From contig NZ_CP109162.1 of the NCBI RefSeq assembly GCF_035920445.1, positions 744,001 to 808,000 on the forward strand: a stretch of 64,000 nucleotides of DNA, written 5' to 3'. This DNA comes from Nocardia sp. NBC_01730 (lineage in GTDB: Bacteria > Actinomycetota > Actinomycetes > Mycobacteriales > Mycobacteriaceae). A model generated the notes under the pieces. It did not search any database, was not told the DNA's origin, and was given only the letters and a program-made list of their open reading frames with translations. Within the stretch, counting starts at the first letter, position 1; each line of letters starts with the position of its first letter. A program made the translations under genes and the position numbers. Shown here piece after piece: positions 22,601 through 30,201 of the stretch.

Positions 22601-23306
22601 TGTCTTGCTCGATCAATGGGGAATGGAACCCGCGAGCTGGTCTATCGCGGCGGCATTCAGCACCATCGCGGCCGGTTCCGTCGTCCGGCAAGCCCTTCGA
22701 CGGCTGAAGAAGTCGAATGATCCGGCTGCCAGGAAGTTGCTGGACTCCATCAACCAAACAGCCGAAACAACGTGGGCGCTCGGCCTCGACAAAGGAATCA
22801 AACCCACACCAGGACAAAAAAACTGGACCCACCTCAGAGACGCCATCGCCGCCCAACTCGTCGAAACCCACCTCGACCCTGACACCGACGATCCCCTCGC
22901 CCACATCATCGACACCGTCGAGCGCGACAAGGACATCGACACCGCCGTCATCCTCATCGACGACGGCAAGAAGATGCACTCCTACACCGTCACCAAAGCC
23001 AACGGCCACATCGTCATCTTCGACACCAACATCATCGACCCCGACAACCCACACCCCGACCCTGAGGACTCCGGCCGCATCCCCCGCGTCCGCACCCGCG
23101 ACGAATGGCAACAGTCCTTCACCCACTTGACGGAAAAAGCCGAAGCCTACGTCGCCTACCTCACCACAGACAACGACAACAACCTCACCAACCTTTACCC
23201 CACTCAACCCAGCCAACGAACCCCACGCAAGAGAGGCAAACTCCAAGGCCGACCCGCCGACAACAACGGCGATGAGCCGTCGAACGCACTCGATCGGTGG
23301 CGCTGA
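19482..23306 (+). CDS. Giant toxin-like protein, C-terminal part (displaced by frameshift)
   Basis: This frame continues the giant protein. Removing one of two tandem ACTACGGC units at 19493-19508 joins the upstream residues HYG directly to TPFR here. It is probably not an independent gene: the GTG at 19482 has no clear ribosome binding site. It contains about 450 residues without a recognised domain, a Pro-rich linker (about 330-400), a further papain-like candidate with C490 (HWCNEPFG) and H534 (GNGHAF), an acidic linker, a second MFS-like domain about 98% identical to that at 15991-17303, and a C-terminal domain (22703-23213) with MHSYTVTK and VIFDTN motifs that may be another papain-like toxin fold. 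Codons of the last domain are rich in A and C, unlike the rest. The stop is at 23304-23306. Confidence 0.75.
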   Translation: MLSALRHYGTPFRSDGAALAEIARVLHPQRLREMADRWPSDAPEAGQLRELADALEAIATRNSHRLIPMLLRHAPMTMWQPASARRYDSGWATEVSADPVNLNRGLSTGNVNEQRRKMQQVQARDLIRDTPDPFDTRTDQGQLLSSTRYSPLRFGYSTVLQAAKWLIMNRLYARHDGLLLVSKFQYDRSYYTTALTGSDPRLQKALRKDSLLKTLFGMYSALSTGEYHENSIAVNRAHFVPVRNLAGQPEVLMMSLDEYLFHEQHGEPHTAGDEAVAAVAVWLRVELMVDLSHRLKRDDHPMRPFLEMAIGFAEELAAYRNSGAVGAGLATPAPVGDWPWTIPPQPRKPRRELTLPVSELPAEQPPVTNRRPVRPTPRPVDPPVVPFAPEHVRMSRLPASSAITDIGADNPLLNDPSGAVAVSDGAAAPPPGRRRADGPLICAPLVQRVSIDVMGDAGAYIKPASIRDQQVRTRGVSDTEFAKTYDAHWCNEPFGAGSEGLQAVLDAVGSVDPETGAEIQMVVGVVNYGDGNGHAFIGMVVTEKLLEKWPHLRPWLGQTVVYDPGYPEEQRWICGPENLTRWADTAGVSVQQVDGLLVGEDGPLRRLRGAEPRRIGVRRIGARRDGIGPEQDPEPDRESSAEENESGVEPTGSEDPDKTEPPDGIEGGNESRSLLRLIRTDTEFRLAISGKVGSGIGDTIWGSALPLILLENAGPGVAGAVVMTGNLPYLIGAPIAGYFTDFYDIRRIARASVAVGLAAAGTASVALATGTPNLVPVLVGTTFLEAGAAVFYTSSISRALKEMAGPSKPMREGMARFNSSYQSIVRVAGNGLGPVLLGVAPWLPSLVNGLSYGWNAVALSPLREFSTAPKTAGSNALTRLGKSLGEGIRVTRDNPLIQSATINDALTNLFLGLESLAFASIIVGSDIPSWQQGVALVIPPAGNLIGNRMPSKWLDKLGIETLLTAKLVGLAGTGVVMATTTNPWVAAAGFAGSWAVLGASGVAVSAYRDKVIPNEVYGRARSITTMTTRGAFAVGSLASGVLLDQWGMEPASWSIAAAFSTIAAGSVVRQALRRLKKSNDPAARKLLDSINQTAETTWALGLDKGIKPTPGQKNWTHLRDAIAAQLVETHLDPDTDDPLAHIIDTVERDKDIDTAVILIDDGKKMHSYTVTKANGHIVIFDTNIIDPDNPHPDPEDSGRIPRVRTRDEWQQSFTHLTEKAEAYVAYLTTDNDNNLTNLYPTQPSQRTPRKRGKLQGRPADNNGDEPSNALDRWR
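19493..19508 (+). repeat. 8-bp tandem duplication causing a frameshift in the giant gene
   Basis: ACTACGGC occurs twice in tandem, followed by a third partial unit (ACTCCG). With two copies the giant frame runs out of phase and stops at 19656; with one copy it runs on to 23306. This is the signature of replication slippage. It could be a real mutation, a phase-variable site or an assembly error. Confidence 0.85.
20830..21270 (+). other. Candidate papain-like module 8
   Basis: C490 (HWCNEPFG) and H534 (GNGHAFIGMV) of the C-terminal frame are only 44 residues apart, followed by VVYDPGYPEE whose Asp could complete a triad. The layout fits a short papain-like fold, but the match is weaker than for modules 1-7. 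Confidence 0.4.
21390..22702 (+). repeat. Large direct repeat, copy 2, encoding an MFS transporter-like domain
   Basis: Copy 2 lies 5,399 bp downstream of copy 1. Amino-acid differences are few and scattered (for example E to G near the start, A to R in the GNxMPS motif, N to D in SATINDA). The two copies are diverged enough not to be a pure assembly artefact. Homology breaks right after CGACG at 22702 and resumes at about 23212. Confidence 0.85.
22703..23213 (+). other. C-terminal segment inserted relative to repeat copy 1, with atypical codons
   Basis: About 510 bp present between two blocks that are adjacent in copy 1 (17303/17305). It encodes a soluble domain of about 170 residues ending the protein, with MHSYTVTK, GHIVIFDTN and a Pro/Asp-rich loop, reminiscent of a papain-like or deamidase C-terminal half. 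The codons favour A and C (runs such as CAAAAAAAC), unlike the G-rich flanks, which suggests separate acquisition. Confidence 0.6.
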
Positions 23307-23500
23307 TCGCCGAAGCTCAGGTGCTCGTCAGTGAGGCGCTGGGTGTGCGCGCCGCGGACTTGGATCCTGTGCTGTATCCGCCTGATTCGGTGCAGGGCAG
23401 TTCGGGTTGGTTGACGCTCGCGGTGCGTGAGGGCACCGCGCCTGCGGCGCGGCTGAGCATGCTGATGTTGGACGCCAGCACAGGCTGGTATTACCGCGGT
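23297..23500 (+). other. Unidentified protein fragment overlapping the end of the giant gene
   Basis: A GTG at 23297 overlaps the giant gene's stop by 10 bases. The first 68 residues (MALIAEAQVLVSEALGVR..., then LTLAVREG and LDASTGWYYRG) look like ordinary soluble protein but then run in frame into Tn3 transposase sequence. It may be the start of a downstream gene, possibly an immunity or chaperone partner, cut by the transposon. No ribosome binding site is evident. Confidence 0.35.
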
Positions 23501-24785
23501 CCCGTGACCGTGCGCTACCTGGGCATGTTCTTGCCCGACCTGCTCGACGTTCCCGACGATGTGGTCGCCTATCTGGCCGAGCAGCTGGATATCGATCTGA
23601 CGTGCGTGAAGTCCTACACCGAGCGCAATCAGACGCGTTATGACCATCAGAACGAGATCGTCCGCGCGGACGGGTATGCGTCATGCGCTGGCGCTGGCGC
23701 GGGATCTGAACGCGGTGGTTCCGGCGCTGGCCGCGATCGACGAGCTTGTGCCGCAGGCGGATCCGGAGTTCGACGAGCAGCGCCTCGAGGAGCCGACGGG
23801 CCGGTTCGCCACGGTGCGGGCGCTTCTGCCCGCGATGATGCGCACCATCGACTTCGGTGCCACCGATGATGCCCAACCGGTGCTGAAAGCGCTGTACACC
23901 CTGGCCGATCTGATCTCCCCGCAACGCAACCGCGGGCTGCCTGCCCGATGGCTCGACGCCCGACGTGTCGATCACGACCCTGGTGGGCGGGGGCTGGCAG
24001 CGGCTGGTGTACCCGGCCGAGCGGCCGGAGGAGACCGTGGACCGGGCCGCGTAAACGCTGTGCGTGCTCGAGCAGCTCCATCGGCATCTGAAGTACCGCA
24101 ATATTTTCGCCGAGCATTCCTCCAAGTGGCGTGACCCGCGTGCGCATCTGCTGTCGGGGATGGCGTGGGAGGCCGCCCGCGATATGGGCATGAACGCGCT
24201 CGGTCTGCCGGACAACCCGCGGCCGATGCTGGGTGAGCTGGCCGAGAGTGCGGACGCCGCCTACCGGGAACTGGCCGCCCGCCTGGGCGATGACACCCCG
24301 CCTCGTTGGACGAGGACGGCAAACTGCACGTGGCCGCGTTGACCGCGGTCCCGGATCCGCCCAGCCTGGTTGATCTGCGGCGCCGGGCGGCAGCGATGAT
24401 TCCGCGGGTGGATCTGCCGGAACTGGTGTTGGATGTGATGTCGTGGCATCCGGAGTTCGGTGAATCGTTCACTCACGTCGCCGGCACCAGCGCCCACGTC
24501 GCCGACCTCGGTGTCTCGGTCGCGGCTGTGCTGTGTTCACAGGTGATGAACGTCGGTCTGGCACCGGTCGTTTCGCCCGGCGCGGACGCGCTGACTCGCG
24601 ATCGGCTGCGCCACGTCGACCAGCACTACATCCGGGCCGACACCATGGCCGCGGCCAACACAGTGCTGGTCAACGCCCAAGAGAACGTGCCGCTGGCGCA
24701 GCTGTGGGGCGGTGGGTTGGTGGCCAGCGTGGACGGGATGCGGTTCGTCGTTCCTGCCCGGTCGATCGACGCCCGCCCGAACCGA
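23497..24785 (+). pseudogene. Tn3-family transposase remnant
   Basis: Pieces of a Tn3-type transposase occur in order but in different frames. First the N-terminal DUF4158 motif (VTVRYLGMFLPD, DDVVAYLAEQL), then a middle segment (RFATVRALLPAMM), then WQRLVYPAERPEETVDRAA followed by an in-frame stop and TLCVLEQLHRHLKYR, and finally the catalytic-region look (LPELVLDVM, DLGVSVAAVL, LAQLWGGGLVASVDGMRFVVP). An internal deletion between the first two pieces and loss of the C-terminus make it inactive. No inverted repeats were recognised. Confidence 0.8.
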
Positions 24786-24787
24786 AC

Positions 24788-25090
24788 ATGCAACTGAACC
24801 GCACCATCGCCCGCTACGGCCGAGTCGACCTGCTCCTCATCGACGGACTGGGCTACATGGAAATCGATCGGCGCGGTGCCGAACTGTTGTTCCAGGTTCT
24901 CACCGAGAGGGAGGAGAAGGCGTCCATCGCGATCGGCTCCAACGAGAGCTTCTCCGGCTGGACAAAAACCTTCACCGACCCCAGGCTGTGCGCCGCGATC
25001 GTCGACCGTCTCACCTTCCATGGCACCATCATCGAAACCGGCACCGACTCCTACCGGCTCGCGCAAACCAGGCAGGAGATCACCTCGTCA
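24788..25090 (+). pseudogene. IstB-like (IS21 helper ATPase) C-terminal fragment
   Basis: The frame reads LNRTIARYGRVDLLLIDGLGYM (Walker B region, with Gly where DELGY is usual), then GAELLFQVLTEREEKASIAI and FSGWTKTFTDPRLCAAIVDR. These are hallmark IstB motifs. The N-terminal half with Walker A is missing, and the sequence joins Tn3 debris directly at its left edge. Confidence 0.8.
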
Positions 25091-25102
25091 CTGGACCCCA
25101 CG

Positions 25103-25315
25103 TGCCGACTGGTTGCGGCAGAGGTTGCGGGGATATGGCTGGGCGAACGCTGATCGTATCGACAAGGCGGTCAGGGAACTGCCAGAGGGGGTCTATTTCG
25201 CACTGGCTGCGCATGTCCGGCGGATCCAGGTCGAGCTGGGCGTCACCGGCCGGGATTGTTCGATCCGGGTGTCGATCTCGACGGCGATCAAGTGGGTGGG
25301 ATGTCGCCGGTCCGG
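25103..25315 (+). pseudogene. Displaced fragment of the giant gene
   Basis: About 210 bp closely match 18855-19070 of the giant gene in the same orientation, encoding DWLRQRL, YGWANADRIDKAVREL and the helix AAHVRRIQVELGVTGRD. Homology fades after the ISTAIKWVG stretch. It indicates that a second copy of, or recombination within, the giant locus once existed here. Confidence 0.8.
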
Positions 25316-25490
25316 GCGGGAATTTCAGTGTGGAGTGCCAGACCTCCGACAGTTTCTGCACTTTTGCAGACGATACCTGCGCATTTCCCTATTGCCTGCG
25401 CACAAGTGGACGCCAATACTGACCAACCGAGCCTATGTGCGGTGCGTCACATGCATACGGGTAGCGTGTGGAAAGAAGAGGAACAACTGG

Positions 25491-26930
25491 ATGACGTCCA
25501 CGATAGAAGAAGCCGGCTCCGAAAAGGGCCTCGCGCGGGTTGCGCAGTCGCTCGCCAGGTGGACGGAGAAGTGGTTCCCGGACGCCTACGTTGTCGCACT
25601 CGCCGGCGTATTCATTGTGGCCGCCGCCGCGCTGGCCAACGGCTCGTCGCCGCAAACAGTCGCAAACGCGTTCGGCGATGGCTTCTGGGATCTGACCGCT
25701 TTCACTCTTCAGATGGCCATGGTGGTTCTCACCGGATATGTCGTCGCCACGTCCCCACCTGTCGCCCGTGTGATCGAGCGGCTGGCCACCGTGCCGCGAA
25801 CCGCTAGCAGCGCAGTGAGTGTCGTTGCGTTCCTAGCCATGTCGGTATCATTTCTCAACTGGGGACTCAGTTTGGTTTTCGGTGGTCTGCTGGCCCGGGC
25901 GATCGCCCGTCGGACCGATTTACGCGTGGACTATCGCGCGCTCGGCGCGGCGGCGTTCATGGGGTTGGGCGCCGTGTGGGCGCTGGGAATATCCTCCTCG
26001 GCCGCGCAGCTACAGGCCACCGCCACCTCGTTGCCTCCGGCACTGCTGAGGATCACCGGTGTCCTCGACTTCGGACACACGATCTTCACGTGGCAGTCCC
26101 TGCTCATGTGCGCCATCATCATGGCGCTGACCGTGGTGGTCGCTCACTTCTCGGCGCCGAAGGGCGCAGCCATCAAGACCGCCCAGGAACTGGACGTCGA
26201 TCTGGACGACCAGCCCGCGGAAGTCGCGCCGCGCTCCCGGCCGGGGGAATGGCTCGAATACAGCCGTACCCTGCCAGTCCTGGCCGGTCTGATGACGGCA
26301 GCCTGGGTGATCTCCCAGCTCGTCACCAAACCAGTACTCACCGTTGTCAGCAGCCTGAACGGTTACCTGCTCATTTTCCTCATGCTCGGCTTGGTGCTCC
26401 ACGGGACGCCACGTAAGTTCTTGCAAGGAGTCTCTCTCGCTGTACCCGCCACGGCCGGCATTCTCGTACAGTTCCCCTTGTACGCCGCCATGGCCGCGAT
26501 CCTCACCAAAGCGAAGGGCAGGGGCGGTCTTACCGTCTCTGAGCACCTCGCGGAGTTCTTCACGAGCATCGGCGGCGGTGGAACCTTCGCCATCGTCATT
26601 GCCATCTACACGGTGGTGCTAGGCGTCTTCGTCCCCTCCGGCGGCGGAAAGTGGCTGGTCGAAGCCCCTTATGTCATGCAGGCGGCGACCGATGTCCACA
26701 TGAACCTGGGCTGGACCGTCCAGATATACAACGTGGCCGAGGCACTACCCAACCTCATCAATCCGTTCTTCATGCTGCCGCTGCTGGCAGTACTCAAACT
26801 GCGGGCGCGCGACCTCGTCGGTTTCACGTTCCTGCAGTTCATGTTCCACCTGCCGGTGGTGCTGCTTCTCGTGTGGTTGCTCGGAATGACCTTCGAATAC
26901 GTCCCCCCGATCTTGCCCGCCACCCCGTGA
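25491..26930 (+). CDS. Short-chain fatty acid transporter, AtoE family
   Basis: A 479-residue polytopic membrane protein of the AtoE/short-chain fatty acid transporter family, slightly longer than the usual 440. The family moves short-chain fatty acids such as acetoacetate or butyrate (family knowledge). Family-like stretches are the N-terminal ARWTEKWFPDAYVVAL, the central LNWGLSLVFGGLLARA, and SIGGGGTFAIVIA and VPSGGGKWLVEAP near the C-terminus. ATG at 25491 follows AAGAGGAAC and was preferred to the much longer open frame, whose upstream part is transposon and giant-gene debris. It stands alone, with no CoA-transferase gene beside it. Confidence 0.85.
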   Translation: MTSTIEEAGSEKGLARVAQSLARWTEKWFPDAYVVALAGVFIVAAAALANGSSPQTVANAFGDGFWDLTAFTLQMAMVVLTGYVVATSPPVARVIERLATVPRTASSAVSVVAFLAMSVSFLNWGLSLVFGGLLARAIARRTDLRVDYRALGAAAFMGLGAVWALGISSSAAQLQATATSLPPALLRITGVLDFGHTIFTWQSLLMCAIIMALTVVVAHFSAPKGAAIKTAQELDVDLDDQPAEVAPRSRPGEWLEYSRTLPVLAGLMTAAWVISQLVTKPVLTVVSSLNGYLLIFLMLGLVLHGTPRKFLQGVSLAVPATAGILVQFPLYAAMAAILTKAKGRGGLTVSEHLAEFFTSIGGGGTFAIVIAIYTVVLGVFVPSGGGKWLVEAPYVMQAATDVHMNLGWTVQIYNVAEALPNLINPFFMLPLLAVLKLRARDLVGFTFLQFMFHLPVVLLLVWLLGMTFEYVPPILPATP

Positions 26931-26970
26931 AGCTTTACCCATTCGTCGACCATCGCGGCCCCGGCTGTGG

Positions 26971-27207
26971 TCAGCGCCGAAGCAAACGTCGGATCCGCCC
27001 GCGCATACCAGAGGCGTCCCGCGGTGCCGGAGCGGCGCTTTCGGCAGCGGCCTGGTCCGACGTCGCTCGGGCAAACCGCAGGTGTAGCTGTTCGCGGACC
27101 TGGTCTGGGGTGTAGGCACGGCGGCGGCGCTCGGCGCGCACGATCACCACACCGGTGGCGACCACACCGGCCGCGCCCGCCAATCCCACTGCCTTCCACC
27201 ACCTCAT
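26971..27207 (-). CDS. Small membrane-anchored protein of unknown function
   Basis: A 78-residue protein with one N-terminal hydrophobic helix (VGLAGAAGVVATGVVIV), then a basic and hydrophilic tail (AYTPDQVREQLHLRF) ending in RRLLRR. It is divergent from the gene at 27226, with an 18-bp gap between starts. Function is not recognised; small proteins of this layout are common in mycolic-acid actinomycetes. Confidence 0.55.
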   Translation of the reverse strand: MRWWKAVGLAGAAGVVATGVVIVRAERRRRAYTPDQVREQLHLRFARATSDQAAAESAAPAPRDASGMRGRIRRLLRR

Positions 27208-27225
27208 ACCGCATAGGCTACGGCC

Positions 27226-27882
27226 ATGACGGGTGCGGGCATCAGTCTGGACCGAGCGCTCGAGCTCACCAGAACTGGCGATATTTGGCTGTTCCGTGGT
27301 CATTCGGTAGCCGACCGGGCGATCCGGATGACGACGAACAGTCCGGTGAACCATGTCGGGATGTCGGTCGTGATCGATGATTTGCCCGCGTTGATCTGGC
27401 ATGCGGAGCTCGGCCGGTCTCTGCCCGATATGTGGTCCGGAGTCGCGCACCGTGGCGTCCAGTTGCACAATCTGCGCGATGCTGTGCTGGTGTGGGCACA
27501 CCGCTACGGTCAGCAGGCCTGGTTGCGCCAGTTGAACAGTCCGGTCACCCAAGAGATGGAAGACAGCCTGCTGCGCACCATCGCCCGGCTCGACGGAACC
27601 CCGTTCCCGTCTACCGCCGGTCTCGCCGGGCGCTGGCTACGCGGCCGGGCGCGCCTCCCGCGCCGCAAGTCGCAGCAGGCAGCTTCCCGAGAGTTGGAGA
27701 GCGCGTATTGCGCGGAGATCGTGGCTGTGACATACCAGGCGATGGGACTGCTGCCGCAGCACCGTAGCCCCAACTGGTATGACCCCGGGCGATTCTGGAG
27801 CGGAGATGGGCTACAGCTGTCCGGCGGCTACGAACTGGGTGGCGAAATAGTCGTCCGGACACCGGCCGGGACCGACTCCTGA
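27226..27882 (+). CDS. Permuted papain-fold (YiiX-like/NlpC-P60-type) protein
   Basis: 218 residues. The N-terminal GDIWLFRG, then NHVGMSVV with the candidate catalytic His, and the C-terminal YCAEIVAVTYQAMG with the candidate Cys give the His-before-Cys order of permuted NlpC/P60 proteins such as YiiX. No signal peptide is visible. Substrate is unknown. It lies alone between a divergent small membrane protein gene and the MerR/MFS pair. Confidence 0.6.
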   Translation: MTGAGISLDRALELTRTGDIWLFRGHSVADRAIRMTTNSPVNHVGMSVVIDDLPALIWHAELGRSLPDMWSGVAHRGVQLHNLRDAVLVWAHRYGQQAWLRQLNSPVTQEMEDSLLRTIARLDGTPFPSTAGLAGRWLRGRARLPRRKSQQAASRELESAYCAEIVAVTYQAMGLLPQHRSPNWYDPGRFWSGDGLQLSGGYELGGEIVVRTPAGTDS

Positions 27883-28127
27883 CCTCCGATCCGGGACGCA
27901 CAATGCCGAATCCGCTGCAGCGTGTCAGCGCCGCTGGCTGGTGCGGGTGCCGGGACCGATGCCGAACAGTCGCAACGCTTCTTCGCGGAGCTGACCGCCT
28001 TCCTCACGGCCGACATCTCGACTATTGCCAGTGGGCACGAGAATCTCCCCGATCGGGACGCGGGATCTAGCACACTGGCGGACAGTGGATTTCCCCGCAT
28101 CAGTGTGGCCCCGGCGAGGGGGGAGTG

Positions 28128-28520
28128 TCACGTGGCTGCGAGGTTGGCTCGGGCTCGGGCGGCGACATCGTCCGGGGCGGCAGTGATGACGGCGTCGAGC
28201 ATGACGCGTGAGGATCGCAGTGCGGTGATGGCCGTGGTGATGCGATCGCGTTCTCGGCAGAGTTCGGTGACCAGGTCCGAGCAGATCGGGACGAGGCGTT
28301 GGTCGTCGTCGCGCAGGCATGGCAGCACGGTGGCGATGGTCGCGGTGTTCAGTCCTGCAGCGAGCAGGCTACGGATGCGGCGGACGGTATCGAGGTCGCT
28401 GTCGGTGTATTCGCGATAGCCGCTGGGACGGCGGGTCGGCTGGAGCAGCCCTTGCTGTTCGTAGTAGCGCAATAGCCGCTCGTGGACACCGGTACGGCGG
28501 GACAGCTCCCCGATACGCAT
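28128..28520 (-). CDS. MerR-family transcriptional regulator
   Basis: 130 residues. The start MRIGELSRRTGVHERLLRYY is the classic MerR winged HTH, followed by GLLQPTRRPSGYREY and a coiled C-terminal part without a metal-binding Cys cluster. It is divergent from an MFS efflux gene across a 59-bp gap that holds a perfect palindrome, so it probably controls that pump in response to a small hydrophobic ligand (inference). Confidence 0.85.
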   Translation of the reverse strand: MRIGELSRRTGVHERLLRYYEQQGLLQPTRRPSGYREYTDSDLDTVRRIRSLLAAGLNTATIATVLPCLRDDDQRLVPICSDLVTELCRERDRITTAITALRSSRVMLDAVITAAPDDVAARARANLAAT

Positions 28521-28542
28521 GTGACCTCACTCATCCTGGATT

Positions 28543-28566
28543 GACTCTGACATCGATGTCAGAGTC
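28543..28566. promoter_or_regulatory. 24-bp perfect palindrome, predicted MerR operator within the MFS promoter
   Basis: The half-site GACTCTGACATC is followed at once by its exact reverse complement. It lies between TTGACT (28541-28546) and TACCGT (28567-28572), which are 20 bp apart, an over-long spacer typical of MerR-activated promoters. The ATG of the MFS gene (28580) is 7 bp after the -10, suggesting a leaderless transcript. Confidence 0.75.
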
Positions 28567-28579
28567 TACCGTCCAGGCC

Positions 28580-29776
28580 ATGAGAAAGAGTTTCGCGATA
28601 CTGGCGGCGTTGTGCGCCAGCGTGTTCGTGGTCGGCACCTCGGAATATTTGATCGCCGGCTTGTTGCCTCAGGTGGGCGCGGATCTGGGGGTTTCGGTCG
28701 GGACAGCGGGACAGACGGTGACCGCGTATGCGCTGGGGGTGGTGATCGGCGGGCCGTTGGTGACGATCGCGACGGCCCGGTTGTCGCGCAAGGGGGTGGC
28801 GTTGGGGTTGATGCTGTTGTTCGCTGCCGGGAGCGCGCTGAGCGCGTGGGCGCCGTCGTTCGAGCTGTTGCTGGCCGGACGTGTGGTGTCGTCGCTGAGT
28901 CATGCCGCGTTCCTGGCCTTGGCGCTGGTGACCGCGACTCAGGTGGTGGCGGCGGAGAAAGTGGGCACAGCGATCGCGGCGGTGGCCTCGGGGTTCACCG
29001 TAGCTACATTGCTGGGTGTTCCGTTGGGTGCGTTGCTGGGTGAACGCGCGGGATGGCGGGTGCCATTCGTGGTGCTGACGGTGCTGGCGCTGGTCGGGAC
29101 CGTGCTGCTGGCGGCGGCGTTGCCCAAGCAGTCGGCCGAGCGGCCGAGCATCCAGGAGGAGTTGCGGGTGGTGACACGGCGCCCGGTGCTGGTGTCGATC
29201 GCCACGACCGCGGTCGGTTTCGCCGGTGTGGCAACCGTTTTCACCTACATCGCGTCGCTGCTGACGCAGGTCACCGGATTCGCGGCCCCAGTGGTGTCGG
29301 TGCTGTTGCTGGCCTACGGGGCGGGCAGCTTCGCAGGCAACCTCGCCGCGGGTCGGCTGACGGATCTGTCATTGAGCACGACGGTGCGCGGGGTGTTCGG
29401 CGGATTGGCCGGTGTGCTGGCGCTGTTCCCGTTCATGCTCGTGTGGAAGCCCTCGGCAGTGCTCGCTGTGCTGACGCTGGGGTTGTTGGCGACGGCGACG
29501 ATCGCACCGTTGCAGAGCCTGATCCTCGAGCACGCCGGGTCTGCGCCGACGCTGGCCGTGTCGGTCAACGTGGGCGCCTTCAACCTGGGCGCGGCCACGG
29601 GATCGGTGCTCGGCGGCGCGATCGTGGCCGCGGGCGGACTGCGCTGGACCGGCCTGGCCGGGGCAGTGCTGAGCCTGCTCGGTCTGGCACTGTCCTACCT
29701 CGCCATCCCCCGCGATACCAAGGAACCGGCCGACGCCGGTGCGGATACGACACCCAGACCGGCCGCGGCGTCCTGA
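28580..29776 (+). CDS. MFS drug-efflux-type transporter
   Basis: 398 residues with about 12 hydrophobic helices. The N-terminal VVGTSEYLIAGLLPQVGADL is typical of DHA1 (12-TM drug:H+ antiporter) members. ATG at 28580 was chosen because it begins the first helix and sits 7 bp after the predicted -10, with no Shine-Dalgarno sequence. The divergent MerR gene and palindromic operator point to inducible export of a toxic compound (inference). Confidence 0.85.
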   Translation: MRKSFAILAALCASVFVVGTSEYLIAGLLPQVGADLGVSVGTAGQTVTAYALGVVIGGPLVTIATARLSRKGVALGLMLLFAAGSALSAWAPSFELLLAGRVVSSLSHAAFLALALVTATQVVAAEKVGTAIAAVASGFTVATLLGVPLGALLGERAGWRVPFVVLTVLALVGTVLLAAALPKQSAERPSIQEELRVVTRRPVLVSIATTAVGFAGVATVFTYIASLLTQVTGFAAPVVSVLLLAYGAGSFAGNLAAGRLTDLSLSTTVRGVFGGLAGVLALFPFMLVWKPSAVLAVLTLGLLATATIAPLQSLILEHAGSAPTLAVSVNVGAFNLGAATGSVLGGAIVAAGGLRWTGLAGAVLSLLGLALSYLAIPRDTKEPADAGADTTPRPAAAS

Positions 29777-29818
29777 CCCGAGTCCCCTTCTTGCGCTTCG
29801 TCGAACAGGAGAACTGTG

Positions 29819-29968
29819 ATGCGTACTGTCCGCATCGACCGCCGGGCGGCCCGGAGGTCCTGGTTCGAACTCGTCGCGCTATCCGCGCACCTGCTCGCCC
29901 CTGCCCCAGCCAATGGCTGGCGCAGTACCCGCCGGTCCAGGGGCTTTCGCCTCTCGCATCCAGCGTAG
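29819..29968 (+). CDS. Small basic peptide ORF (49 residues), hypothetical
   Basis: The ATG at 29819 is preceded by AACAGGAGAAC, a good ribosome binding site. The product begins MRTVRIDRRAARRSW and is Arg-rich with one weakly hydrophobic patch (ELVALSAHLLAPA). It lies 42 bp after the MFS stop and might be co-transcribed. No homology is recognised; it could be chance. Confidence 0.3.
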   Translation: MRTVRIDRRAARRSWFELVALSAHLLAPAPANGWRSTRRSRGFRLSHPA

Positions 29969-30045
29969 TTCGGATTGCACAGTGAAAACATGCACCGCAC
30001 CGTGGTCGTGCGGCAGCCCGGTCAGACGAGGAATGGGGTACCACG

Positions 30046-30180
30046 ATGTCGCAGCTGAGGACATTGGCCGAATTGGACGAGGCCGATTGCCGAACGCAGT
30101 TGCGGTCAGTTCTGGTGGGTCGGCTCGCCTACACCGAGAACGGGCACCAGCGGTCCGGCCCGTCAATTTCTACGAGCGCG
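30046..30180 (+). pseudogene. Pyridoxamine 5'-phosphate oxidase-family protein, N-terminal remnant
   Basis: The first 40 residues (MSQLRTLAELDEADCRTQL, VGRLAYTENG) match the start of flavin-binding PNPOx-family proteins. A frameshift within GGGCACCAGCGG then moves the expected RPVNFYE motif into another frame, and homology stops at about 30177. The rest of the gene is missing; the sequence beyond lies antisense to the ferritin-like gene. Confidence 0.7.
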
Positions 30181-30201
30181 TACGGCGGTCAGGGCAGGGA
30201 G

